A stretch of 64,000 bases of DNA from Mactromeris polynyma (GCA_032209605.1 JASFXZ010000009.1:11953553-12017552), one strand, 5' to 3'. Numbered from the stretch's first letter, positions 36,496-49,357 are shown. Translations and numbers: made by a program. The notes: generated by a model from the letters alone, not told the origin.

Positions 36496-37306
36496 AACTA
36501 AGATACATATAGGCACAAGAAGTCATGAAATTAATATGAAACTAGCTTGCATTCAATAATGATATCCTTAAAGTAATGAAGTATGTTAGTATGCAAGTCA
36601 AGGAAAGTATTTGAGTTGCGTTCTGCACTGATGCTTACATGCTCCACTAACATGCAGCAAATGGATACGCACATAGTGTATCACAAACAGAGGCCAAATG
36701 TGTTTTTGAAAAATGGTAAGTTCATGAACATGTTAATAACATTAGGTTATTAGAATATTTGGCTTAAGGAAAGTCACAATATGGGCTCACTCATTCCTGA
36801 AACTTAGTAAAGAAGCAACAGTAACATACTGGTTTAAACAAGAAAACCTAAATCAAAATACTTCCTGGAATTGATTGAAAAGTAGCACAAAATGAGACCA
36901 AATATGTTCATACACATTAAATTCAATGAAAGTTTGGATGAAATCCCTCTTATATATTTATTAACTACTGTCATGTTTGTATTCAGCACATTTATGGTAA
37001 CAAGTACACGCATGATGTGTTGCAGCACTAAGTGTTCACAGATGATTTATTACATTAATATAAAAAATATATGAATTAGACTTCAAATAATAAAGGTTTC
37101 ATGGTGTAATCACTGAAGTATAATACAAATAAATGAACCAAAGTCAAACAAATGGAATTGAGAATATGATCTTACTTTCTTGCTTCTTTCATTACAGACG
37201 AAATATCAAGTTACAGTGACAATGGCCTCACTAAAGATATGGAATACTGTCTCAATTTACAAAAAGGATTCAACTTCAGACGTTAATCTGCACACAGTTT
37301 TATATT

Positions 37307-38267
37307 ACATTGTCATTAGCCCTCATATGGACATTGAATAGTTTTATTCTACATTATCATTGGCCCTCATAAGGAATAGTTTCATTATACATTATCATTG
37401 GCCATCATAAGGACATTGAATAGCTTCATTCTACATTTTCATTGGCCGTCATAAGGACATTGAATAGCTTCATTCTACATTATCATTGGCCCTCATAAGG
37501 ACATTGAATAGTTTCATTCTACATTATCATTGGCCCTCATAAGGACATTGAATAGTTTCATTCTACATTATCATTGGCCCTTATAAGGACATTGAATAGT
37601 TTCATTTTACATTATCATTGGCCCTCATAAGGACATTGAATAGTTTCATTCTACATTCTCATTGGCCCTTATAAGGACATTGAATAGTTTCATTCTACAT
37701 TATCATTGGCCCTCATAAGGACATTGAATAGTTTCATTTTACATTACCATTGGCCCTCATAAGGACATTGAATAGTTTCATTTTACATTACCATTGGTCC
37801 TCATAAGGACATTGAATAGTTTCATTCTACATTCTCATTGGCCGTCATAATGACATTGAATAGTTTCATTCTACATTCTCATTGGTCCTCATAAGGACAT
37901 TGAATAGTTTCATTCTACATTCTCATTGGTCCTCATAAGGACATTGAATAGTTTCATTCTACATTATCATTGGCCCTCATAAGGACATTGAATAGTTTCA
38001 TTCTACATTCTCATTGGCCCTCATAAGGACATTGAATAGTTTCATTCTACATTATCATTGGCCCTCATAAGGACATTGAATAGTTTCATTCTACATTATC
38101 ATTGGCCCTCATAAGGACATTGAATAGTTTCATTCTACATTATCATTGGCCCTCATAAGGACATTGAATAGTTTCATTCTACATTCTCATTGGCCCTCAT
38201 AAGGACATTGAATAGTTTCATTCTACATTCTCATTGGCCCTCATAAGGACATTGAATAGTTTCATTC
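37307..38267. repeat. 44-bp minisatellite, 22 copies
   Basis: Twenty-two units start ACATTATCATTGGCCCTCAT and continue AAGGACATTGAATAGTTTCA plus TTCT. The third interval is 38 bp because one unit lost six bases (AAGGAATAG), and the other spacings are 44. Units vary at ATTATC/ATTCTC/ATTACC and GGCCC/GGTCC/GGCCG. The array ends 372 bp before the exon at 38639-38718. The period is not a multiple of three, so no long frame arises. Confidence 0.96.
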
Positions 38268-38384
38268 ATCAGCTTATATAGTAAGGACATAAATTAGAGT
38301 GCTTTCATAAACTGACGTTGGATAGTTTCAACCATCTCAGAATAAAGCCTTGCCATAACCATAGCTTGAGGGAGAATAAGTGTT

Positions 38385-38482
38385 TTCATGGAACGCCACA
38401 TACACAAAACAATACCTCCCTACACAGACCCATGGGAGAACAACAGTCCACAAAACATTAGGCACTGAGGAGGTTCAAGGTT
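38385..38482 (+). repeat. SINE copy, family of the 57-bp array
   Basis: The stretch GGAACGCCACATACACAAAA, CAATACCTCCCTACACAGAC, CCATGGGAGAACAACAGTCC and AAAACATTAGGCACTGAGGA is a single unexpanded version of the SINE body that gave rise to the 57-bp minisatellite two kilobases to the left. The orientation is opposite to the copy that carries the array. Confidence 0.65.
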
Positions 38483-38638
38483 CTCCATGTGCTTTTGGGT
38501 GGCTGTACACTTTGTATGTGGCAATTTTCCCACTAAAATTCTGAATTTATTATTGAATGTTAAGCCAGTCAGTTGTACAAGAAATGATGGATACCACAGC
38601 AGCTGTTACGGAGCAAGACCAATACATGCTATACTTAC

Positions 38639-38718
38639 TTGCTTGTTGCGCCAGAAATGATGCCTGAAAGCCAGCTAGGTCTGGGTCAACTCTAGTCTTC
38701 AACTTGTGACCTTCAATT
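38639..38718 (-). CDS. PTPRN-like: IA-2/PTPRN-like protein, ectodomain exon 2 of those seen
   Basis: The exon lies between TTATTTTACAG and GTAAGT. One base completes an Arg codon, 26 codons follow, and one base is left over, which the next exon completes as Arg. The product reads IEGHKLKTRVDPDLAGFQAS then FLAQQA. In IA-2 relatives this part of the mature ectodomain contains a strand pair of VxGxxLxFR type followed by a helix ending in TQQA. The QQA and the position relative to the flanking exons agree. Similarity is weaker than in the neighbouring exons, and the call rests partly on phase continuity. Confidence 0.8.
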
Positions 38719-40237
38719 CTGTAAAATAAAACAAACAAACCAATCAGATCCTGAAAAAAGCCCAGCACTAATTTGAGGAGGAAGCATTTTATAGTGCATG
38801 CAGTGACGTTCAGTCCAATAGTAGCTTATTTAAGAGCATTGTCAAAAACAACAACACAATTATGTGAAGCAACCACAATATTAATAAAAGATCAATTTTA
38901 CTAATACCACAGAAAAATTACCATTATGGAACAAACTTCTGTTAAAAGCAACTGGGAGCTTAAATATTGATACAAATCTGACAAAAGATGGGAGTTCTCA
39001 CTTTAATGTCTCCATGTTTTAGGAAGTTTATAAACAAATATTCTGTATAACAATGAACTCAATAGATGCATACATTTTCTTGATACAACATTAGAGCCCT
39101 AATTCCACATAAGGGGACTTTAAAAACTGGGAACCTTGTAGGGGAGTTTTGCATCTTTTTACAGGAAAAAGTAAATTTGTTTATTATTTGCAAACCTAAA
39201 ATAAAAGCTGATGTAACTAGATGCCCAAGGGCAACATGTTGAGCCCTCCAATTGTCAAGAGATAAAGAGAATATGGTTTTATAATGCTATACAGCACATA
39301 TCTATAATACCCATTTTCAATCTTTGACCTCTACAATTTGACCATGACCTTTGTGCTACATACATGGGTCTTGTGTGCAACACATTGCCTCTATTGGAAG
39401 AATTACCAGCCATGAGTGGAATGTTTTAGTAAATACTGGAAAACATTTATTCCAAATTTATTCACCAGAAAGTTAAGGATGGAACTAAACACAAAAGGTT
39501 TCTATAGTAACAAAAATTTCACATATTTTGCCTATTTTCTATGGAAAAAGATGAATACATAATATATATGCCACAAATAAGGTTTTAAAAATGTTAAGCT
39601 CGTGATAAATTATATACAGAGAGCAGATGTCGGATAACATTGATAAAAAGAAGATAATTTCTCTCCTTATTGTAGAAGATACTGATATATATTTCTCATA
39701 AGCAGAGCGGATTAAATTTTTTCATTTTATATATGAAGACTGTTACAATGCAAACAGTAATATGGTTTAAATTTACAGTCTGAGAAAATGTGTTTGTGAT
39801 AGAGTAAAAAACTAATGTGTCTGAACAGAATCAATATTTATTAAAGGACTGGTATAAGACATTGTATCTGAAGTCAAAAACACGAGTATTGTTCCCACAG
39901 AAATTGATGCTTCCATTATTACTAAGAGAAATTGTGCGATAATACAAGGCTATTCTGCTGAGCTTAAATTTCATTTGTATATCATTCTTGTTATATAATA
40001 TTATAAAACCATCAACATGTTTTCATCTCTGGGAATCAAATACATGCATGTTATCGCAGTATTTGAGAAGACAAAGCAAAGACACAGAGGGAGCAATGGT
40101 TGTTTCCTTTTATGGAATGCTACACTAAAACTCATGTAATCTTTTACCAAGAAATTGCAAACAATCCAAGCTGTTTGAATGCTATTTTGATAGATGAATT
40201 TTCCATAATGAGATTCAACTGTATCTTAAAGCATTGT

Positions 40238-40415
40238 AAGTGGTATAAGGGGTAGAGCACCTTACTCCTGAACAGATGGTTATGAGTTCAAATCCTGCCA
40301 TGAGCTGGGTTGAACCACAAACATCACAATCCAAGAATTAGGGGCCAGTACAGGTTTGTTACCCAGGACGCCCATCAGAGTGGTTAACATAAATGTAAGT
40401 TTGTTTCAAATATAA
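40238..40415 (+). repeat. tRNA-derived SINE, family 1, second copy
   Basis: The head has an A-box-like GTGGTATAAGGGGTAGAGCA and a B-box-like TTATGAGTTCAAATCCTGC at tRNA-like spacing. Then come TTTGTTACCCAGGACGCCC and GTAAGTTTGTTTCAAAT, parallel to the copy at 11334-11545. It is not called a tRNA gene because the acceptor stem does not pair. Confidence 0.6.
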
Positions 40416-42687
40416 ACAAAATCTACAAACATAACTTGGAAAGTTCCAAGACTATCATCAGACAGTGCATGATATAGCTGTTGCGATATTAACAAGTGCT
40501 GTCAATGTTTACAACATGGTGGTATGGCATGGTATGTTAATTACTTATTTTAAAAACACTGAAGTTTAAGTTACTGCCCTAGGTGCTGCTTAAGTCTACA
40601 ATAGTGTAAGGAAAAGGGTAATTAATGTTAGCTGTAAGTACTACATGTCATAAAAAACACACAATATACAGCTATAGATGGTTAGCTGGCGTTAACTTTA
40701 CAGTTCTTAGAGATGGCTTCATGCTATAGGCACATTTCTAAACCATGGGGTGTAATTTTTGTTATTGTTGAACAGAAAAATCTTTCTCCATAGGGAGTGA
40801 CATACAGTGACATTAATTCTTAGATCATGTGAAGTCAGAAATTCAGTTCTAGGGGTGATAACACAATCCTGATCAACATTCACCTTATTACACGACTCAA
40901 GATAAAAAATGTCTCGAGGATAGCAAAAAATTGTTCGAGCTCATTAATCATATGGTCACATAGAATATTGAGAATGACAGGCGGTTCTTAGACGTTCACA
41001 TTTCCAGATACAATTGATTTGAAACTGTCAAATCACGAGTAATAACATTACTGATTTACAAAACCAATGTTCCTTTCTATTCAAATTGGACAAAATTGCA
41101 TTTATTCCTACACAGGATTCCTTTCATAGAGTTGTGTCTAGCAAGGTGTTGGATAGACCAATTACATTGACAATCATTTTGCCAAAGCGAATCTTGCCCC
41201 AATAATTCCTGACTAAGATTTTCACTTTCTGTGTGTATTATGTACTTGGAGCAGTATTTTATCTAATAACAGGGACAATTTCCATAAAAGACAATATTGT
41301 GTCAAGACAACAGTTAAATTTTCAAAATCGATTGAAATTACAATTGTAAATCACTGCTGGATGGATGCAACATTATAACCAGGACAATCATCATAACAAA
41401 ACATACCGAGAGACAATAATGTTGCTGAAGCAGTAAACAAAATTTTATCATTGTATGTAAGTGTTTTAACATTGATCTTAATAAAGAGAATAAAATAGTG
41501 TAATCTGTTCCAAGCACTTTAGGAGTCTGAAGTTCATGAGTTCCAAGTCCCAAGGTGTGTTCCACCTGAAAATACATCCAGTCATTTGTCCTCCACCTCT
41601 GATTAGTGAGGGGAAGTTGCAATCTAGAGCTGCGTTTAGTAAAAGGTGTTTACAGCTGACATCTGAAATTTGTTTCCACTTGTGCAGTGAATGAGATGCA
41701 GTGGGCTGTTTCGTACTGTTAGCCATAACTGAACGCAGGGCAATTGTTTGCTGAAAAACTGGCTAGAAATGGTTTAAGCAACCCAGGTGCACTGACCACC
41801 CAAATTTAACTGAAATACCGAAAAAAAACAGGATTGAGCAGCTGCTGGAAATCAACCCAACATTTAAGAATAACTGAACAGTGACGATTCTTCACTGCAG
41901 TAGTGGTGGATAGTTTCGATGAGCATTTTTTCAGTAACCTGGCTAGATATCTCAATTAAAGTCCATGTCGTGGTTGTCTGATCTTCCATTCAAAATGGTT
42001 AATGAACAAAATACATCAATTCAAGGACTCATAATGATAGTTTTGAACCAATACAAGTCCCAAAGACATGCCATGGAAATATGATGTTTTTTAGTTCTAA
42101 CATTGATTAAAGAATCCATGAAAATACTTCTTAACGACATTGCACATAATTAGAAAATTCTGCAATTCTAAACATGGAATAGAGTACTGGAACAACCATC
42201 CTAGCTAGGAAAAACTCGTAAAATTATTTTGAACCAATGATGATCGAGGTGCATGAAATTTTAACAAAGAAGAACTTGTTGGTTGACCATACAACAACTG
42301 GATTTTTTTACAAAAACACTGAAAAATGTTTAAAAGAAGCAATATTGATACATCTAAATATTTCTTTTAAAAAATCAAGTATTTTATAGTAACACTTGCG
42401 GAAATAAAAAACGCAAGTTCGGTTTTGGTTTCATAACTTTTTTATGAATGAACAAAATTTACTTAAAATTCACACGCGGTGACCTTGGTATACTGTCGTG
42501 TACAGTGTAGTAAATTTTGGTCAAGCACGATCTTGTGCGACACAATATTTATGCATCCGAAAATCACTAAATTTGTGCAATCCGGGTAGTACCACGTGGT
42601 GCTGAGTTGAAAACCATACCAAATAAAACTTTCAAATCATTCACATCGACTGCACAAAAAATCAGATCAAAACGATTGGAAGGCAAA

Positions 42688-43052
42688 ATGGTGCGCTTAT
42701 CAGAAGTTGATAGGGGTAGAGCTATTTAGCTGCTTTTGCATGGCTTTTCGAAACGTAATGTCGCCCCGCAGTTTGGGGTGCATGAAACAACGATATCTCC
42801 TTGCTTCAGCGCCCCAGGCCAACCGGAAGATTGGGTGACCGTTCTAGGCACGGACATCCACGAGTTACGACGCAACGTCAAGATAGAGAAATACGTCTAT
42901 CACACCTCCGATACAGATTTAAGACCGCGGTGGAGACAGCGAGAGACGTGATCGGCACTCATGGAGGTCGGGCGAGTCCTAGGACGGTCAGATATCGGTT
43001 GCGGGAGGTAAGTTTAACGCCACGACGTCCGTACAAAATTTGTTTTGGCTAA
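42688..43052 (+). pseudogene. Decayed Tc1/mariner-type transposase, N-terminal part
   Basis: The start reads MVRLSEVDRGRAI, then a TAG stop (42727-42729), then LLLHGFSKRNVAPQFGVHET. This is the first helix-turn-helix of a Tc1-type transposase. Around 42800-42840 the similarity moves to another frame: RPTGRLGDRSRHGHPRVTT, then QDREIRLSHLRYRF, TVRYRLREVSL and RRPYK. This is the GRPR-type linker and second DNA-binding helix-turn-helix of the same family. At least one stop and one frameshift are present. The catalytic DDE domain is absent, and sequence after 43052 is unrelated. A possible left end lies near 42392 (CACTTGCGGAAATAAAAAAC), but no matching right end was found. This is a dead, truncated copy. 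Confidence 0.8.
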
Positions 43053-43281
43053 GCTCAATGGCGACGAGTGCTGTCCAAAAATATTTAAAGCACACATACG
43101 TTAAAACATAAGATCCAAATCATTCAAACATTTCGAAAATAGAACACGATCACAATGCAGCAATATGGTATAGAGGCATATTATTATAAGTCACACAATT
43201 AAAGTCGTATTCATATTAGATTCTCCAATTTGATTGACATTACTGCAAGTGCTTCCCCCATCATCCATATTTCAATCACAG

Positions 43282-43412
43282 ACCGGCATATATATGGAAC
43301 CAGACATTCACCACCCAAGCTGGATGACATTTTCAAATTCTCCCCAAGTGAGGCTCGACCAACAGCGGTGAATGTGTTGCAGAAAGTGCCATATACAAAG
43401 TATATAAGAAAG
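43282..43412 (+). CDS. Possible exon of unknown origin (plus strand)
   Basis: An open segment between ATTTCAATCACAG and AAAG|GTACGT has exon-like borders on the strand opposite to the IA-2-like gene. Its product includes YGTRHSPPKLDDIF, FSPSEARPTAVN and VLQKVPYTKYIRK, which has protein-like composition without repeats, in contrast to the surrounding sequence. I do not recognise the family. It lies between a dead Tc1 transposase and a dispersed repeat, so it could be part of a transposon, a retrocopy fragment or an exon of a nested gene. The evidence is limited to splice-like borders and composition. Confidence 0.3.
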
Positions 43413-43467
43413 GTACGTTCAATTAAGCCTAAAATTTAAGTACTGTGCCAAATATGGTGAATTTCAA

Positions 43468-43722
43468 CAATAGTGCTGTTAGATTGACCGGGAACAGGTG
43501 TATGAACTTTCAGGGCCGATCCATGTCTATTTAGGTAAGAAATGCTCTCCTGCTTGAAGCTATTACTGCTGTTTGGGTTACTTTTCTATCAAAACAGAAA
43601 CGCGGCTATTCTCCGACAAGCTTACAGACAAACACGAACATTTCAATACACCTATTTTGATATGCAATGGTCCAGGTAATATATTTGTGCGTTCGCAGTT
43701 AATAAAACCGCATATAAAAGTG
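43468..43722 (-). repeat. Dispersed repeat, inverted partner of 15888-16135
   Basis: The plus strand contains CTTTCAGGGCCGATCCATGT, GTTACTTTTCTATCAAAACA, TTTCAATACACCTATTTTG and GGTCCAGGTAATATATTTGT, each the reverse complement of a stretch in 15888-16135 in mirrored order. Similarity ends at AAAACCGCATATAAAA. No terminal repeat or protein is evident. Confidence 0.7.
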
Positions 43723-44794
43723 GATAATATAATTTAGTAACCTGACAGTTCAATACGATTTAAATCCAGTCATACAGTAGAATTAAAATATCCAGGTTTA
43801 AAATTATAAACATCTATTATAGTTTACCTTCCTGAGAGCATTTTCATTTCTACACACACTGAGTACATCAGAAAGGCAAAACAAAAATTTTAATGTTCGA
43901 TGAAATACTCACCTCACCAAACATCAGAGTATTTAATTTTATATTCATCGTCGCATTATTTCCAGAACCCCATAACTTGTTTTTCGTCTTTTTGACAAAA
44001 TAACTTTAAAGTTTTACCCTCCGGTACAGAATAGTTACATACAGGGGGGTTATGGAATTGCAATTTATTTAAGTTATGTGCATTCCAGAACAATATAAGT
44101 AGTACATGATAGAAAGAGCTTGGAAATACAGTTTCAACGAAACAAATATTAAAAACCGCCAAAAAATGAGTAACAGGGTTCTGTAATAAGGCGCCGACAT
44201 AATTATATCCTGATATTATTCACACTAACAAAGGACAAATATTCACTTAGATATATATACATTTTATTTGGATTCATTAACAAAATTCTTCATGGTATTT
44301 CAAAAACTAGACTAGTGTTAACCACAAAACTTCAAAATCAATATTCAAGATGAAACTACCCCTTTTATATAATTATGTGGTATAAATTTATATTCATATA
44401 TTGAAAGTAATGAAGGAAATTGACAGACAAACAATCAATGATGTCGAGAGAGCATGCATATTACACACACATCAGCAGTCCATGATGCACTTGATAAACA
44501 TTTGGCTTCAACAGTGCAATGTGCAATGACAATGTTATCTCAAACCAAGAATATTTTAAGTACAGCCTAAAACTTAACTGAACACAAATAGCATGGTTTG
44601 TTTATATAAACACATAATGTCCATTATTTCCATGCTTTTTCAAACTTTAATACTGTATACACATGTCTATAAAAATGTGTAAAGATTATATTAAATCTTG
44701 AAATACATAGAGATGTAAATTGTCACCACAATAAACAAAAAGTAATTTTTATGACAGTTTATTTTTAAAAAAATCAAAGAGACAATTAAGTTGT

Positions 44795-44980
44795 TACTGG
44801 AAACTCCACATACACAAGACAATGCCTCCCACCAAAACAACAGCCTACACACATTAAGGACTGGGGAGGTACAAGGGTAAACATGTAAAGGAACAGGGGA
44901 GCAATGAAATTATCTGGTCGTCCATAAAATATAATCATGGCGAAGTTAGGGGGACAACAAGGAGGAAAAGGATTGAATGG
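44795..44980 (+). repeat. SINE copy adjoining the 61-bp array
   Basis: The order is GGAAACTCCACATACACAAG, ACAATGCCTCCC, AACAACAGCCTACACACATT, then GGGGAGGTACAAGGGTAAAC, ATGTAAAGGAACAGGGGAGC and GGACAACAAGGAGGAAAAG, which is the SINE body of the 57-bp array family. The 61-bp minisatellite begins directly after it. The copy at 2641 continues into related sequence (GACAAGGGACAACACAGGGG) without any array. Confidence 0.65.
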
Positions 44981-45407
44981 ATGGAACACATCACAGGACA
45001 AGGCAAGAAAGTCAGTAGCCCCAGGGTAAGAGGGGGTATGGATGGAACACATCACAGGACAAGGCAAGAAAGTCAGTAGCCCCGGGGTAATAGGGGGAAT
45101 GGATGGAACACATCACAGGACAAGGCAAGAAAGTCAATAGCCCCGGGGTAAGAGGGGGAAGGGATGGAATACATCACAGGACAAGGCAAGAAAGTCAGTA
45201 GCCCCGGGGTTAGAGGCGGAATGGATGGAACACATCACAGGACAAGGCAAGAAAGTCAGTAGCCCCGGGGTAAGAGGGGGAATGGATGGAACACATCACA
45301 GGACAAGGCAAGAAAGTCAGTAGCCACGGGGTAAGAGGGGAAATGGATGGAATACATCACAGGACAAGGCAAGAAAGTCAGTAGCCTTGGGGTGAAAAAG
45401 GGGGAGA
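44981..45407. repeat. 61-bp minisatellite, 7 copies
   Basis: Seven exact 61-bp periods begin ATGGAACACATCACAGGACA and continue AGGCAAGAAAGTCAGTAGCC then CCGGGGTAAGAGGGGGAATGG. Units vary at a handful of bases, and the last one degenerates at CCTTGGGGTGAAAAAGG. The array is joined to the 3' part of a SINE of the same family that carries the 57-bp minisatellite. Confidence 0.95.
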
Positions 45408-46314
45408 AAAGAACATCAACATAACATGAAGTCAAGGAACTGCAAAAGGGGAAAAGGAAGACTTAACATAAATTACTCCCAATGCAATGGCCCGAAGCTA
45501 CAAGAATATCTTGTACCAATGAATCATTATCAAGTATATACACAATATTGTACTGATACAGCATGGTATTGTTCTTGGCCCTCTCAATTTTCCAACAAAT
45601 TGTGTGATATTGTTTGGTGATCACTGTGTCTGATTAGATCATAAGTGACAGGGTACCCTTCATAACAGATGAGAAACACCAATTGCTGTCAACATCAATA
45701 ATCTGACCAACATGTTATCACACAATGAAAGCAGACGTAACCAAATTGCTACAGAAGACGGAACATTTTGATAAAGTTTCAATATGTCAATTATTCTCAA
45801 CTTCTGGCCCAAAAAGCTCCCATAATGAGCAGACAATTAAGGCACTGAATAAATGTACATAATGGTCTTATAGATAGCCTTACAAATTTATAAAGAAAAG
45901 GGAAGGAGGTATCATGAATGAAATAAGACATTCGCTTCCATGACAACCGCTGTATCACGTAACTTACCCCGGTATATGACAATTATATTCCTAAAAAGTC
46001 AACATAGATTTCCTAAAGATGCCACACAAAGTATCAAGTAGCAGAATCATTCAGGACTGAACCAGATGAATCATACCAGAACCTTAAAGATTGTTATAAA
46101 GATGAAAAGACATTTTTTATACATTATTGTGCTAAGCAAGTTATGAAAGCTAAGATAATCCATTGACAAATGGTTTATAAGTGAAAAAGTCTATATTTAT
46201 TCTATATCTGAAGATTTAACTACACTTAAGTCCTTCTTTTTAATAAAATTTGATATGTCATGTACGTTTTTTGTTAAAAAAACCTATGTACATGTATATT
46301 CTTAAACCATATTA

Positions 46315-47740
46315 CCCCTGCGAAATCAGTTCTTGTGCTCAAGAACAGTTCAAGAACAGTTCTTGAAATAAGTAATCGTTCTTGATCAGTTCATGAAGGA
46401 TGTTCAAGAACACTTGTACTTGAACTGTTCTTGAACACTCTTTAAGAACAGTTCAAGAACTTTTTAAGAATCTGTGATGTTCTGATACCGTTCTTAAACT
46501 GTTCTTGATCATTTGAAGGACTTTTCTAGAACACAGTGTAACCTATGATGTTCTTGAACTGTTCTTAAAAATGTTCTTGATCATTTGAAGGACTTTTCTA
46601 GAACACAGTGTAACCTCTGATGTTCTTGAACTGTTCTTAAAAATGTTCTTGAACATTTCAAGGATTTTTCTTGAACACAATTTAGTTACATTTTTTTTAA
46701 TTAAAGAAATTGTGATATTCTTGTGCTTGAATTGTTCTTAAAATTGTTCTTGAACATTTCAAGGACGTTTATTGAACATAATCTGTAAATTCTATTCTTT
46801 CAAAAGTATGATCTATTTATGGCAAATGAAGTTCATTGTAGTCGTAAAACATAAGAAAATTGACATTGTTACCAAATTACGTCACTTCCAAGACTTAAAC
46901 TAACTTTTTTTTTAAATATTTTGAAGTATTTTAGTAAATTACCTCCCTTTATAAAAAATTACATACTTTTTTATTTGTTTCCAAAAAAGCACCATTAAAA
47001 AAATATACAGTGAAGGATTGCCCAGAATATTATAACTTGCAACTACTGTGAAATTAAATTTAACATACATTTTACAATTTAAAAATAGTTTTAATTGTGT
47101 TTTAAGTTACCATATAAATAGAAGGAAAATTACGTATCTTTATAAACTGAATACTTTATCCAATGATGGAATGATTTCCTTAATCAGTGGAATAAAGGTG
47201 ACAGTCCAATCATGTTGGAAACATTTATAATGTTACATTCAACTACAATTAAGTTGTGGTTTTAATAAATGGAATATTATTTCCGTGAGGGTGGTTACAG
47301 TGTTGACAAATTCAGGTTCTTGAACGGTTCAAGAACTCTAGTTGTTCTTCAAAAGTTCTTAAAAACAGTTCTTAAAGTATTCAAGAACATTTCAAGTACT
47401 GTTTAAGAAACGTTAAATTGGACAATTTCAGGCACTTTTTAAGAACAGTTGAAGAACTTCTGTTCAAGGACAGTTCAAGAACAGTTCAAGTATTCAGGTT
47501 CTTGAAGTGTTCAAGAACAGGTCTAGAACAAAGTTCTTGAACTGTTCAAGAACTGTTTTTAAGAACTCTACAAGAACACATTGTTCTTAAAAAATTAAAA
47601 ATTTGTCCAATTTAACATTTCTTAAAAAGTGCTTGAAATGTTCTTGAACATTTGAAGAACACTTCAGGTACAGTTCTTGAACTTAGTTCTTGAACTGTGA
47701 ATGAACTTTTCTTGAACTGTTCTTGAATATTTCGCAGGGG
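46315..47740 (+). mobile_element. CCCCTGCGAAAT element with TTCTTGAA/TTCAAGAA motif
   Basis: This 1426-bp element has inverted ends CCCCTGCGAAAT ... ATTTCGCAGGGG. Both ends are packed with GTTCTTGAAC-type words in both orientations (46327-46765 and 47310-47730). The centre (46795-47110) matches the centre of the element at 61405-62865 closely: GGCAAATGAAGTTCATTG, GTAAATTACCTCCCTTTAT, CCATTAAAAAAATATA, GTGAAATTAAATTTAACA. A 77-bp segment is duplicated near 46530-46680 (CACAGTGTAACCTNTGATGT). No transposase and no clear target duplication are visible. Confidence 0.8.
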
Positions 47741-48632
47741 AAGAAAGATCATGGTCATTTCATAGAATAAGATTAAGCATCCACATACCCAAAATTGTTT
47801 TTACCATATCCTAGTTAATAAAGGCTCATTTTGTTCCAAAATAATTCCAACTAATTAGAGTAAAGTAGCAGAAAGAATGAGACCATTTCACCCCCAGTTA
47901 AAGCTGTTAAGCAGATGCGGAAAAAGACAATATGCATAGATATTTCTTAACCCCAGGGCAAACCAATCTGTTCACGATTTGTGCAAATGATTTTAAAATA
48001 TCTCTTAACCAGTTCATGCATGCTTAATATAGCAGATGTTTGCATTATACAGTTTTATCATTTCTGTCACCATAGCAACAATAATACTCACTAACAACAA
48101 AATAAAGCTGGACATTTATGTGTTTTTCACATAACAATAAAATCCATACCATTCAAGAGAAACGATTTCCTGTTTGAAAGTATTCAATATGAAGCAATCA
48201 TGTAATCATTGCCATGCAACCTCATTCAGCATTCCTACTAAAATGAAAACCACTGGATACTCTTCATTTTTACATATATAATATCATATGTTAACATGGT
48301 TCATACATAACACACAAGACAATTTACATTCAAATACTTTAGTACTTTTCTCAATTTTCAATGACTACTTCTCAATTTTCAATGACTACTTCTTGTTATC
48401 AAATTAATAACAAATGGCCAAAGGTCACGATTACAAGGATACCACTGGCAACAGAGCACTTGTTCCTGCCAAAGGTAACCAACTGTCACTGTTTCAAGGT
48501 AAGTCTGAGGTAAAGGTATACATTGCTCCAAATGTTAAGTTGTTTCCAACAGTCTGATCACCACAGACCTACAGGTACACATGACTTGTGGATGAAATCC
48601 AGCAATGGTAATTCAACTCACAAACTGTTATA

Positions 48633-49357
48633 CAGTCAACACTCACTGTGTTGACATCGGTAATAGCGACATTCCGGTTAAGTCGACATATTTGTAAAGT
48701 CCCGTTTTCTGTCGTTATATATTGTAAAGGGAAAATGATTTATATGTCGACATTTCTATGTCGTCAATTGCGGCTATGTCGACGTGATTTCTCTGGCCCA
48801 AAGAGTGTTTTCACACCTTAAAGTACTTGTTTGTGTCAACATCCTCGCGACATGATTGAAACTGAAAAGGTGTCAATTGACTGTGAAGAGATTAACAATT
48901 CTATCTCGACCTTTTGTTTGCGTCACAATTTATTCGTTCACAGTTTGTAAAACTGATTTATAAAAGTAACATCTTAGTTTGCAATGTATTTGGCAAGTGT
49001 CGCAGCGAATATTTACCAATTTCCGTAAAACTGAAAAAATCAGCCACTCGCCGTATATGATTAACTATTGTTGAAACAAGGGCATTAAACCGAAAAACAA
49101 CAACAAAAATACCAACATACATATATATTATGTCCGTGATATTATTTATTTAAAGTAAACCAATTATCACGAGTCAATTAGTTTTCAACACCTGCAGCAA
49201 AACTCACGAATTGTCAGTTTTACAACACCGCCATAGCAAAAATGCGTACATACAACACAAGTAAGTTCGCCAGTACTTGAATTGGATATCTCTACATTCA
49301 GATATGTCGACATATTTTATCAGGTCCCTATAATGTCAACATAACGGGTTTCGACTG
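48633..49357. mobile_element. Pogo/Tigger-like non-autonomous element, 725 bp
   Basis: The ends are imperfect inverted repeats, CAGTCAACACTCACTGTGTT GACAT on the left and, in complement, CAGTCGAAACCCGTTATGTT GACAT on the right. Each also has a nearby GTCGACATAT word. TA flanks both sides. CAGTC(G)AAnCC ends with a TA target agree with pogo/Tigger elements. No transposase frame is present. The element differs in sequence from the one at 12031-13447. Confidence 0.7.

Larger units (their letters stand above)
24071..38638 (-). other. 14.57-kb intron of the IA-2-like gene
   Basis: This intron separates the ectodomain exons at 38639-38718 and 24003-24070, with GTAAGT at its start and TTTCAG at its end. 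More than a third of it is tandem repeat or the elements associated with it. I see no gene in 24071-26310, 26490-30725 or 36496-37306. These are AT-rich, with a short poly-C run at 29784-29799. The stretch 26560-26760 has several TAAACATG/CATGATTT-like short palindromic words but no defined ends. Confidence 0.8.

Noticed and set aside
40238..40310. Functional tRNA genes at tRNA-like boxes (40238, 11334, 30726, 36440, 59370)
   Set aside because: A- and B-box-like words occur, but no acceptor stem pairing or cloverleaf could be drawn. Several occur as dispersed repeats, so they are SINE heads.
41338..41726. Overlapping minus-strand frames near 41.5 kb
   Set aside because: Two different frames overlap, neither with a recognisable domain or credible borders.
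42688..43052. A working Tc1 transposase
   Set aside because: A stop codon, a frameshift and the absence of the catalytic domain show that it is a dead fragment.
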